Below are positions 1 through 8,000 of a DNA stretch of 64,000 bases, piece after piece. The stretch is from JAZKDW01 sp040387375 (GTDB lineage: Bacteria > Pseudomonadota > Gammaproteobacteria > Burkholderiales > Burkholderiaceae_D), in the NCBI GenBank assembly GCA_040387375.1, contig JAZKDW010000029.1, forward strand, positions 144,317 to 208,316, in the 5' to 3' direction. Made by a program: the position numbers and the translations under genes. The stretch's first letter is position 1; each line of letters starts with the position of its first letter. Under the pieces are notes generated by a model. It saw only the letters and a program-made list of their open reading frames with translations. It was not told the DNA's origin and did no database searches.

Positions 1-626
1 ACAACCTGTACGGGACCTCGGAAGCCGGCTGGATATGCGGCAATCGGCATGGCGCCAGAAAGCTGGGAACGGTCGGGCGTCCGGTTGACAATATCCGTTT
101 CCGGATCGTCGATCAGGCCGGAATGCCCTGCAATGAGGGCGAGGAAGGCGAAGTTGTGGTCAGCGGCGCCAAGCTGGCAGTCGGATTGCTGCAGCATGAC
201 GGCAGTATCACGCCGATCCGCGGCACACCATTGAAAACGCACGACCTCGCGATCGCGGATGGCGAAGGCTACGTCCGGATCACTGGCCGCATCGATGATC
301 TGATCATTCGCGGTGGCGTGAAGATTTCAGGGCAGGAAATCAGCGAGGTCCTGCTCGCGCATCCGGGTGTGCTGGAAGCGGTGGTGGTCGGCGTCCCGGA
401 CCCGATCTACGGCGCTGTGCCGGTCTGCTTCATCGTCCCGAAAATCACCGGCACGCCTGATGAATCCGAACTGCTGGCGCACTGCGCAAGACAACTTGCG
501 CGCGAAAAAGTGCCGGCGCGCGCTTTTGTCGTCGCGCAGCTGCCGCAAAACGAACGCGGGAAGATACTGCGCGGCACTCTGCGCTCCGAATGGTGGAATG
601 AATTACGGCACCAGGCGGCGCTCTGA
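1..626 (+). CDS. Acyl-CoA synthetase (AMP-binding), C-terminal part, cut by window edge
   Basis: Open from the window edge in the frame starting at base 3, giving 207 residues and a TGA stop. The first residues read NLYGTSEAG, the conserved A5-type motif of the ANL (acyl/aryl-CoA ligase) superfamily. A hinge and C-terminal lid follow: YVRITGRIDDLIIRGG is the usual hinge motif with the D-x-x-x-R-G pattern, and the segment near ERGKILR carries the C-terminal lysine that normally contacts the adenylate. The enzyme would join a carboxylic acid to CoA with ATP. The substrate cannot be read because the binding pocket lies outside the window. It precedes a CoA-transferase by 114 bp on the same strand, so it probably belongs to the same catabolic operon. 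Family certain, substrate unknown. Confidence 0.88.
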   Translation, partial: NLYGTSEAGWICGNRHGARKLGTVGRPVDNIRFRIVDQAGMPCNEGEEGEVVVSGAKLAVGLLQHDGSITPIRGTPLKTHDLAIADGEGYVRITGRIDDLIIRGGVKISGQEISEVLLAHPGVLEAVVVGVPDPIYGAVPVCFIVPKITGTPDESELLAHCARQLAREKVPARAFVVAQLPQNERGKILRGTLRSEWWNELRHQAAL

Positions 627-740
627 CCGTGCCCGGTGTTCGCGTTTCACGAAGCCCAGCTTGCTGAATAAGGGTTTCAGGAATCAGGCATTTTATTGCA
701 CACTACAGCGATACCATCCCGCCATACACTCAGGATTTCC

Positions 741-1937
741 ATGAATACTCAAATACTTGCCGGCATACGCGTACTCGAACTGGGACAGCTTATCGCCGGA
801 CCGTTCGCCTCCAAATCGCTGGCTGATTTCGGCGCCGAAATCATCAAGGTGGAAACGCCCGGCGATGGCGACCCGCTGCGCAAGTGGCGCCTGCTGCACA
901 ACGGCACCTCGGTCTGGTGGCAGGCGCAGTCGCGCAACAAGCAGTCAATCTGCATCGACCTGCGCAGCAAGGAAGGACAACAACTGGTGGCGCGGCTGGC
1001 GCAATCGGCCGATGTGCTGATCGAGAATTTCCGCCCCGGCACGATGGAAAAATGGGGCCTCGGCTGGGAACAGCTGCACGCCGCCAATCCGCGCCTGATC
1101 ATGCTGCGCGTGTCAGGTTATGGACAGGATGGCCCGAAACGCGACGAGCCCGGCTTTGCGGCCGTTGCCGAAGCAATGGGCGGGCTGCGCCATCTGACCG
1201 GCGAACCGGGCCGCGTGCCGGTCCGCGCCGGCGTCTCGCTGGGCGATACCATCGCCGGCCTGCATGGCGCGATGGGTGTGCTGCTGGCGCTGTACGAACG
1301 CGATGCGCGCGGCGGCACCGGACAGATGATCGACGTCGCGCTGTACGAGTCGGTATTCAACCTGACCGAGAGCCTGTTGCCCGAGTATTCGGCATTCGGC
1401 GTGTCGCGCAAGGCGGCCGGCGGCGCCCTGCCCGGCATCACGCCGTCCAATGCCTACCGCTGCGGTGATGGCGAATATGTGCTCATCGCCGGCAACGGCG
1501 ATTCCATCTTCAAGCGCCTGATGGCTGTCATCGGCCGCCCCGACCTCGGCGAAGATCCGACGCTGGCGCAAAACGCGGGCCGCACCAAACGCGACGCCGA
1601 ACTTGATGCCGCGATTGAAGCCTGGACCAGCAGCACCACCATCGATGATGCGCTTGAACAGCTGAAGAGCGCATCGGTGCCGTCCGGCCGCATCTATACG
1701 GCGAAAGATATCGCCGAGGATCCGCATTATCGTGCACGCGGCGTGATCGAGACGGTGCGTACCGAAGACGGATTTGCCGTCGAGGTGCCGGGCATCATGC
1801 CCAAGCTGTCCGGCAACCCCGGCGCCATCCATTCGCGCGCGCCGATGCTGGGCGAACACACACAACAGGTGCTCGCCAACGCTGGCCTGAGCGACGCCGA
1901 GATCGCGGCACTGAAAGAAAAAGGAATCATCGCATGA
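741..1937 (+). CDS. CaiB/BaiF family (class III) CoA-transferase
   Basis: A 398-residue protein. The ATG at 741 is preferred over an in-frame ATG at 696 because family members start just before the LAGIRVLELGQLIAGPFASK-type N-terminus. The reading frame shows the class III signature: an N-terminal Rossmann-like start, the G-x-D/E-P-L region around GDGDPLRKW, NKQSICIDL and the ENFRPGTMEKWGLG motif. The family moves CoA between carboxylic acids through an aspartyl-CoA anhydride. Length is normal for the family (about 400). Its stop overlaps the next start (ATGA), so it is translationally coupled to the HMG-CoA-lyase-like gene, suggesting it makes the CoA ester that the lyase cleaves. The acid is not identifiable; citramalate or a similar 3-hydroxy acid would fit the neighbours (inference). 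Confidence 0.9.
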   Translation: MNTQILAGIRVLELGQLIAGPFASKSLADFGAEIIKVETPGDGDPLRKWRLLHNGTSVWWQAQSRNKQSICIDLRSKEGQQLVARLAQSADVLIENFRPGTMEKWGLGWEQLHAANPRLIMLRVSGYGQDGPKRDEPGFAAVAEAMGGLRHLTGEPGRVPVRAGVSLGDTIAGLHGAMGVLLALYERDARGGTGQMIDVALYESVFNLTESLLPEYSAFGVSRKAAGGALPGITPSNAYRCGDGEYVLIAGNGDSIFKRLMAVIGRPDLGEDPTLAQNAGRTKRDAELDAAIEAWTSSTTIDDALEQLKSASVPSGRIYTAKDIAEDPHYRARGVIETVRTEDGFAVEVPGIMPKLSGNPGAIHSRAPMLGEHTQQVLANAGLSDAEIAALKEKGIIA

Positions 1938-2869
1938 CCCGCAGAATCGAAATCAACGACGTCTCTCCGCGTGACGGCTTGCAGATGGAGCGCGCCTTCG
2001 TGCCGACTGAAAGCAAGATCGCCTTCATCGACGCGTTATCGGACTGCGGCTTTGCCCGCATTGAAGTGACCTCGTACACTTCTCCGAAGGCGATTCCCGC
2101 CCTCGCCGATGCCGAAGCCGTGATGGCGCAGATCCGCCGTGTGCCGGGCGTGAAATACACCGCGCTGGTGCCCAACCTGCGCGGCATGGAGCGTGCGGTC
2201 GACGGCAAGCCGGATGAAATCAACCTGGTCATGTCGATCAGCGAAACCCACAACCGCGCCAACCTGCGCATGACACGCGCGCAATCGCAGGCAGTGCTGC
2301 TGGAGGTGCTGCGCGAAGCGACCCGCATCGGCCTGGCCTGCAACGTCTCGCTGTCCACCGCGTTCGGCTGCCCGTTCGATGGCGAGATCGATGCTCGGGA
2401 AGTACTGGACTTCGCGAAAGTATTTGCGGATTCAGGCGCGGCCGGCATCACCGTCTGCGACACCACCGGCATGGCGCATCCCGGCCAGGTCGGCAAGCTG
2501 TGTGATGATCTGCAGAAGGCCGTTTCGATTCCACTCACGATCCACCTGCACAATACGCGCGGCATGGGCCTGGCTAACGCGCTGGCTGCCTCTCAGTCCG
2601 GGATTGACCGCTTCGACGCGGCTTCCGGCGGCCTCGGCGGCTGTCCGTTCGCACCCGGCGCCAGCGGCAATGTCAGCTCGGAGGAAGTGGCGCACATGTT
2701 CGAATCGATGGGTTACGACACCGGCATCGATGTTGAACGGCTGCTCGGCCTGGTGCGCACCATGTCGGCGCTGGTGGACCGCACGGTGTTGAGTCAACTG
2801 GCGGAAGCGGGACCGCGCTTGCGCCGTTATTCGCCGCCTGACTGGCTGGCTGAAAAATTCCCTGCATAA
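1934..2869 (+). CDS. Hydroxymethylglutaryl-CoA lyase-like enzyme
   Basis: A 311-residue HMGL/DRE-TIM barrel protein. The N-terminus has the D-V-S-P-R-D-G-L-Q metal/catalytic motif, followed by EVTSYTSPKAIPALADA, and the C-terminal half holds the active-site loop GGLGGCPFAPGASGNV with the catalytic cysteine. Divalent-metal histidines are seen in IHLHNTRGMG. The family cleaves 3-hydroxy-3-methyl acyl-CoA esters, classically HMG-CoA to acetyl-CoA plus acetoacetate. Here the start overlaps the CoA-transferase stop and a LeuCD pair follows, so a citramalyl-CoA or malyl-CoA type substrate is as plausible as HMG-CoA (inference). No other leucine-degradation genes are nearby. Confidence 0.88.
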   Translation: MTRRIEINDVSPRDGLQMERAFVPTESKIAFIDALSDCGFARIEVTSYTSPKAIPALADAEAVMAQIRRVPGVKYTALVPNLRGMERAVDGKPDEINLVMSISETHNRANLRMTRAQSQAVLLEVLREATRIGLACNVSLSTAFGCPFDGEIDAREVLDFAKVFADSGAAGITVCDTTGMAHPGQVGKLCDDLQKAVSIPLTIHLHNTRGMGLANALAASQSGIDRFDAASGGLGGCPFAPGASGNVSSEEVAHMFESMGYDTGIDVERLLGLVRTMSALVDRTVLSQLAEAGPRLRRYSPPDWLAEKFPA

Positions 2870-2884
2870 GCGATCAGAGATCTC

Positions 2885-4288
2885 ATGACAAAAACACTGT
2901 ACGACAAGATTTGGGAAAAACATGCGGTGCATGTCGAGAGCGACGGCACCACGCTGCTTTACATCGACCGCCATCTGCTCAACGAAGTGATGAGCCCGCA
3001 GGCATTCGAAGGCCTGCGCACGTCCAGCCGCAAGGTGTGGCGCATCGCCTCCAATCTCGCAGTGGCCGATCACAACGTCCCCACCACCGACCGCTCGGTG
3101 GCAATCGCCGATCCGATTTCGCGCCTGCAGGTCGAGACCCTGAGCCGCAACTGCAACGAGCACGGCATTACCGAAATACCGATGACCGACGAGCGCCAGG
3201 GCATCGTCCATGTGATCGGACCGGAGCAAGGTGTTACCTTGCCGGGCCTGACGGTGGTCTGCGGCGACAGCCACACCAGCACGCATGGCGCGTTCGCCTG
3301 CATCGCCTTCGGCATTGGCACGTCGGAAGTCGAACATGTGCTGGCAACACAGTGCCTGCTGACCCGGAAATCGAAAAACCTGCTGGTCCGCTTCGAAGGC
3401 AAGCTGGGGCGCGGCGTCGGCGCCAAGGACATGGCGCTGGCGATGATCGGCCAGATCGGCACCGCCGGCGGCACCGGTTACGCGATCGAGTATGCGGGCG
3501 ATGCCGTGACCGCGCTGTCGATGGAAGGCCGCATGACGCTTTGCAATATGACTGTCGAGGCCGGCGCGCGCTGCGGCATGGTCGCGGTGGACGACAAGAC
3601 CATCGCCTATCTGAAAGGCCGGCCGCTGGCGCCGCAGGGCGACAAGTGGGAACGCGCACTGGCTTACTGGCGCACGCTGAAGAGCGATGACGGCGCCGTG
3701 TTCGATCGTGTGCTGCGTATCGACGTCAGCAAGATCACGCCGCAGGTGACCTGGGGCACCTCGCCAGAAATGGTCACCACGATCGATGGCCGCGTGCCAG
3801 ATCCGCGCGATGAGAAAGACCCGGGCCGGCGCGACAGCATCGAGCGTGCACTGGCCTACATGGGGCTGCAGCCGGCGACTCCGATCACCGACATTCATGT
3901 CGACACGGTGTTCATTGGCTCCTGCACCAATTCGCGCATAGAGGATTTGCGTGCCGCAGCGGCGATAGTCGACGGCCGAAAGGTGGCGTCCAATGTCAAG
4001 CTGGCGCTGGTCGTGCCGGGCTCGGGACTGGTCAAGCGGCAGGCGGAAGCGGAAGGCCTGGACCGGATTTTCATTGATGCCGGATTCGAATGGCGCGAGC
4101 CAGGCTGCTCGATGTGCCTGGGCATGAATGCCGACCAGCTCGAGCCCGGCCAACGATCCGCATCGACGTCCAACCGCAATTTCGAGGGCCGCCAGGGACC
4201 GGGCGGCCGCACGCACCTGGTCAACCCGGAGATGGCGGCCGCGGCGGCAATCATGGGTCATTTTGTCGACGTCAGGGAGTGGCGCTAA
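2885..4288 (+). CDS. leuC: LeuC-type hydro-lyase large subunit (3-isopropylmalate dehydratase family)
   Basis: A 467-residue aconitase-superfamily large subunit. The sequence shows VVCGDSHTSTHGAF, the first cluster cysteine in FIGSCTNSRIEDLR, and the C-x-x-C pair in GCSMCLGMN, so all three [4Fe-4S] ligands are present. LeuC with LeuD normally isomerises 2- and 3-isopropylmalate. Related pairs hydrate citraconate, maleate or dimethylmaleate. The gene sits in a CoA-transferase/lyase operon with a LysR regulator and no leuB or leuA, so it may be a catabolic paralogue rather than the biosynthetic copy (inference). The stop shares a base with the leuD start (TAATG), implying coupled translation. 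Confidence 0.85.
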   Translation: MTKTLYDKIWEKHAVHVESDGTTLLYIDRHLLNEVMSPQAFEGLRTSSRKVWRIASNLAVADHNVPTTDRSVAIADPISRLQVETLSRNCNEHGITEIPMTDERQGIVHVIGPEQGVTLPGLTVVCGDSHTSTHGAFACIAFGIGTSEVEHVLATQCLLTRKSKNLLVRFEGKLGRGVGAKDMALAMIGQIGTAGGTGYAIEYAGDAVTALSMEGRMTLCNMTVEAGARCGMVAVDDKTIAYLKGRPLAPQGDKWERALAYWRTLKSDDGAVFDRVLRIDVSKITPQVTWGTSPEMVTTIDGRVPDPRDEKDPGRRDSIERALAYMGLQPATPITDIHVDTVFIGSCTNSRIEDLRAAAAIVDGRKVASNVKLALVVPGSGLVKRQAEAEGLDRIFIDAGFEWREPGCSMCLGMNADQLEPGQRSASTSNRNFEGRQGPGGRTHLVNPEMAAAAAIMGHFVDVREWR

Positions 4289-4926
4289 TGGAAAAATTCA
4301 CACAGCACACCGGCATCGTGATGCCGCTGGACCGGGCCAACGTCGACACCGATGCGATCTTCCCGAAGCAGTTCCTGAAGTCGATCCGGCGCACCGGCTT
4401 CGGCCCTTACCTGTTCGATGCCTGGCGTTATCTTGACATCGGCGAGGCGGACCAGGATTGCACGAACCGGCCGCGCAACCCGGATTTCGTGATGAATGCA
4501 CCGCGCTATGCGCACGCCAGCATCCTGCTGGCGCGGGACAATTTCGGTTGCGGCAGTTCGCGCGAACATGCGCCCTGGGCGCTGGCCGACTACGGCTTTC
4601 GTGTGATCATTTCGAGCTCGTTCGCCGAGATATTTTTCAATAACTGTTTCAAGAATGGACTGCTGCCTGTGGTTCTGCCGCAGGCCGAAGTCGACGAGCT
4701 GTTTGCCGTCACTGCGGCAAGCCCTGGCTTCCGGCTGAAGGCCGATCTCGAGGCGCAGACACTGTCATGGCCGGACGACAGCCGCGTGATCCGCTTCGAC
4801 ATCGATGCATTCCGCAAGCATCGCTTGTTGAATGGCCTCGACGACATTGGCCTGACGCTGCAGCATGCGGACAAGATCAAGGCGTTTGAAGAACAGCGGC
4901 GGCGCGAAGAGGACTGGGCGTTCTGA
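4288..4926 (+). CDS. leuD: LeuD-type hydro-lyase small subunit
   Basis: A 212-residue swivel-domain subunit. The start is the ATG that overlaps the leuC stop; an upstream in-frame ATG at 4090 lies wholly inside leuC and is rejected. Diagnostic motifs are NVDTDAIFPKQFLKSI near the N-terminus and NFGCGSSREHAPWAL in the middle, the substrate-binding loop that forms the heterodimer active site with LeuC. The C-terminus with HRLLNGLDDIGLTL is typical of proteobacterial LeuD. It is needed for function of the preceding subunit. Whether the pair acts on isopropylmalate, citraconate or maleate cannot be decided from motifs alone. Confidence 0.87.
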   Translation: MEKFTQHTGIVMPLDRANVDTDAIFPKQFLKSIRRTGFGPYLFDAWRYLDIGEADQDCTNRPRNPDFVMNAPRYAHASILLARDNFGCGSSREHAPWALADYGFRVIISSSFAEIFFNNCFKNGLLPVVLPQAEVDELFAVTAASPGFRLKADLEAQTLSWPDDSRVIRFDIDAFRKHRLLNGLDDIGLTLQHADKIKAFEEQRRREEDWAF

Positions 4927-4960
4927 TGTCGAACCGCATGACAAGAGCAAGGATGAGCCA

Positions 4961-5881
4961 GTGAATTTCGCGCGCTTCGATCTGGTCACGCTCGGCCTGT
5001 TCGTAGCGGTTGCGCGCAGCGGCAGCATCACGCGAGGCGCGCATCAATCCAGCCTGGCGGTGGCGGCGGCGAGCAAGCGCATTTCGGATCTGGAATCCCA
5101 TCTCGGCACGATCCTGCTCTATCGTCATTCCAACGGCGTGAAGCTGACCGAGGCCGGCAATACTTTTTTCCAGCACGCGCTGGAAATCATTCGAAACGTC
5201 GAACGCATGTCGGGCGCCATGTCCGACTACGCGGCCGGCAGCCGCGGCCAGGTGCGCATCTGGGCCAACACCTCGGCCGTCACCCAGTTCCTGCCGGACG
5301 ACCTGATGCGCTTCATGCAGTCCCATCCGGGCATCCGCATCGACCTCGAGGAACAGAACAGCGGCGACATCGTGGCTGCGGTACGCGAGAATCGCGCCGA
5401 CATCGGCATCTTCGCCGACCGCACGCCGGCGGAAGGGATGGCGGTGTTCGAGTATCGCAGGGACGAGCTGGTGCTGATCGTGCCGAAGGACCATGCGCTG
5501 GCACGGCGATCGAGCATCTCGCTGTCGGATGCGCTCGACTATGATTTCGTGAGCCTGGCGCAATCGACCTCGCTGGCGGAACGCGTGCATGCGGCAAGCA
5601 GCAAATTGCAGAAGCCGCTGAAGCTGCGCATCCAGGTGCGCAGCTTCGATGCGGTGTGCAGGATGGTGATGGCGGGCCTGGGGATCGGCATCCTGCCACG
5701 TATCGCCGCGCAGCCGCACATGCGCTCGCTGGGGCTCAAGCGGGTGAAGCTGGAGGATGAGTGGGCCAAACGCAGCCTGCTGCTTTGCCTGCGGGATACC
5801 GTGGGACTGGCGGCGCCGGTGCGGCTGCTGGCGTCGAGCCTGAGTGGCGAGGCGGCGGCGGCGCTGGGCACGGGCGGCTGA
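4961..5881 (+). CDS. LysR-family transcriptional regulator
   Basis: An LTTR of 306 residues if translation begins at the GTG at 4961, which has an AAGGA-like Shine-Dalgarno about seven bases upstream; the frame also stays open further upstream inside leuD. The first 60 residues form the winged helix-turn-helix (ARSGSITRGAHQSSLAVAAASKRI and DLESHLGTILLYRH), followed by a periplasmic-binding-like effector domain. It lies at the 3' end of the CoA-transferase/lyase/LeuCD operon in the same direction, so it is likely co-transcribed and probably controls that operon. The effector is unknown. The C-terminus is alanine-rich and less conserved. Confidence 0.88.
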   Translation: MNFARFDLVTLGLFVAVARSGSITRGAHQSSLAVAAASKRISDLESHLGTILLYRHSNGVKLTEAGNTFFQHALEIIRNVERMSGAMSDYAAGSRGQVRIWANTSAVTQFLPDDLMRFMQSHPGIRIDLEEQNSGDIVAAVRENRADIGIFADRTPAEGMAVFEYRRDELVLIVPKDHALARRSSISLSDALDYDFVSLAQSTSLAERVHAASSKLQKPLKLRIQVRSFDAVCRMVMAGLGIGILPRIAAQPHMRSLGLKRVKLEDEWAKRSLLLCLRDTVGLAAPVRLLASSLSGEAAAALGTGG

Positions 5882-6186
5882 AGGCAGGCTACCGGCATCG
5901 CGATTCATCAACTTGTCACAATCACCGACCATAATTCCTCTGTCGTGAAACTCTTGCTTCCACGCCGGACAAATTATCGATTCCATGGTTCATCGCATGA
6001 ATGTCCGGATTGCTTCCTCCACTCATTTAACACGGTCATTGATTTCAGTTCATGCATTCGATAGATGACGTCATACAGAATAATCACGACCCGCAAACAA
6101 CCACGCACCGGGCAGCCTCGGATCCCTCCCTAGCCGTCCATGTTCAACGCACCCGCCAGGTTATCCGTTCAGGAAGGAAAAACATC

Positions 6187-7998
6187 ATGTTACTGGTGCG
6201 TCTGAAAGAAATCCTCGCGAAGCGTCAACTGAATGCGTTGTTTCAGCCGGTCATAGGCATGCAGAATGGCGAGATCATCGGTTATGAGGGCCTGATTCGC
6301 GGCCCGTCCGACAGTCCGTTACATTCGCCGATGAACCTGTTCAAGGTAGCAAAAGCCAACAATCTGAGTGTCGAGGTGGAGCACTTGTGCCGGCTGATCG
6401 TGCTGGAACGTTTTGCGGAACTGAACTTGCCCGGCAAGCTTTTTCTCAATGTCAGCCCGGAAGCGCTGATGCAACCGGACGCGGCCCACGGCGAAACCCT
6501 GGACTATATCCAACGCATCGGCATCAGCGCGGAACGGGTCATCATAGAACTGACCGAAAGCCAGCCGACCTACGATTACGAACTGTTGCGCAATGCGGTG
6601 ATGCACTACCGTGACATGGGATTCCAGATCGCGATCGACGATCTTGGCGAGGGTTTTTCCAGCTTGCGCCTGTGGTCGGAACTGCGTCCGGAATACGTCA
6701 AGATCGACATGCATTTCATCCAGGGCATCAACCTCGATCCGGTCAAGCTGCAATTCGTCCGCTCGATCCAGGAGATTGCCGAAAAATCCGGCACGGTGGT
6801 GATTGCCGAAGGCATCGAGACACAGACCGAACTGGTGCTGATCCGCGACCTGGGCATTGCCTATGGCCAGGGTTATCACATCGCCCGCCCGCATGCGACG
6901 CCGGCGACAACACTTTCAGCCGAAGTAAACAAGTCGCTCAGCCTGCACGGCGCCGCCTTGCTCCAGCAAAAAAACCGGTTTGAAAAAAATGCCCCGACCG
7001 CATTGAAACTGTTGCGTGTTGTCCCGACCGTCACGCCGGAGATGCGCAACAATCAGGTTTACAACATCTTCGTCAACGATCCCGATTTGCAAATCATTCC
7101 GGTGGTGGAAAAGGGCACGCCCCTTGGGCTGATTACCCGCGCCAACCTGATCGACCGCTTCGCGCGCCCTTACCTGCGTGAGTTGCACGGCAAAAAATCC
7201 TGCACGCTGTTCATGGATTCCATGCCAATGATCACGGACAAGGACACCAGCCTGCAGGAGCTGAGCAAGACAATCGTGGAAGCAGACCGCCATCACCTGT
7301 TCAACGGTTTCATCATTACCGATCATGGGCAATATCTGGGCATGGGCACGGGCCACGACCTGATGCGCGAGATTACCCAGATGCAGATCAGCGCCGCCAG
7401 TTATGCCAACCCGCTGACACTCCTGCCGGGCAATGTGCCGATCAATGAGCACATCGACCACCTGTTACGCAATAGCGTCTGTTTCCGTGCATGTTACGTC
7501 GACCTTGACCATTTCAAGCCGTTCAACGATGTCTACGGCTATCGCAAGGGTGACGATGTGATCCAGCTGACCGGCAGGATTCTTTCCACGCACTGCGATC
7601 CTGCGCTGGACTTTGTCGGCCACATCGGTGGCGACGACTTCATACTGTTGTTCCAGAGCGAGGACTGGGAAGCACGTTGCGAAGAAATTCTGACGGCCTT
7701 CGGCGCCGCGATCCCGGAACGCTACAGCGCCATCGATTGTGAACGCGGCGGTTATGTCAGCGAGGACCGGCGCGGAAGAAAGATATTCTACCCATTGGTC
7801 AGTATGTCACTCGGCGTCGTGAAGGTCGGGCCGGGGCAATATTGTTCGCACCATCAGATAGCGACCGCGGCAGCGGAAGCCAAGAAGCAGGCCAAGAAAA
7901 TCAGCGGCAACAGCCTGTTCATCGATCGCCGCCAGGAGCCGCAGCCGTCGTTTCCTCCATTGGCGTGCACGCCGGGACCGGTCGCGGCAATCTCGTAG
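6187..7998 (+). CDS. EAL-CBS-GGDEF cyclic-di-GMP protein
   Basis: 603 residues from the ATG at 6187, chosen for its strong AGGAAGGA ribosome site seven bases upstream; an ATG at 6052 would add 45 residues of no clear domain. Order is unusual: EAL phosphodiesterase domain first (about residues 5-245; EGL in place of EAL, ELTES, DDLGEG, KID, AEGIET), then a CBS-pair region (about 265-390), then a C-terminal GGDEF domain (about 405-575). The GGDEF motif is GGDDF near residue 481 and the inhibitory R-x-x-D site is missing. The EAL half keeps most catalytic residues, so net c-di-GMP hydrolysis is plausible; the CBS pair suggests adenine-nucleotide control. Its stop lies two bases from that of the convergent antiporter gene. 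Confidence 0.88.
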   Translation: MLLVRLKEILAKRQLNALFQPVIGMQNGEIIGYEGLIRGPSDSPLHSPMNLFKVAKANNLSVEVEHLCRLIVLERFAELNLPGKLFLNVSPEALMQPDAAHGETLDYIQRIGISAERVIIELTESQPTYDYELLRNAVMHYRDMGFQIAIDDLGEGFSSLRLWSELRPEYVKIDMHFIQGINLDPVKLQFVRSIQEIAEKSGTVVIAEGIETQTELVLIRDLGIAYGQGYHIARPHATPATTLSAEVNKSLSLHGAALLQQKNRFEKNAPTALKLLRVVPTVTPEMRNNQVYNIFVNDPDLQIIPVVEKGTPLGLITRANLIDRFARPYLRELHGKKSCTLFMDSMPMITDKDTSLQELSKTIVEADRHHLFNGFIITDHGQYLGMGTGHDLMREITQMQISAASYANPLTLLPGNVPINEHIDHLLRNSVCFRACYVDLDHFKPFNDVYGYRKGDDVIQLTGRILSTHCDPALDFVGHIGGDDFILLFQSEDWEARCEEILTAFGAAIPERYSAIDCERGGYVSEDRRGRKIFYPLVSMSLGVVKVGPGQYCSHHQIATAAAEAKKQAKKISGNSLFIDRRQEPQPSFPPLACTPGPVAAIS

Positions 7999-8000
7999 CG

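Noticed and set aside
2432..4261. 609-codon open frame on the minus strand opposite leuC
   Set aside because: The plus strand has a complete LeuC with all iron-sulfur ligands; the minus frame is a GC-rich shadow with no recognisable domain.
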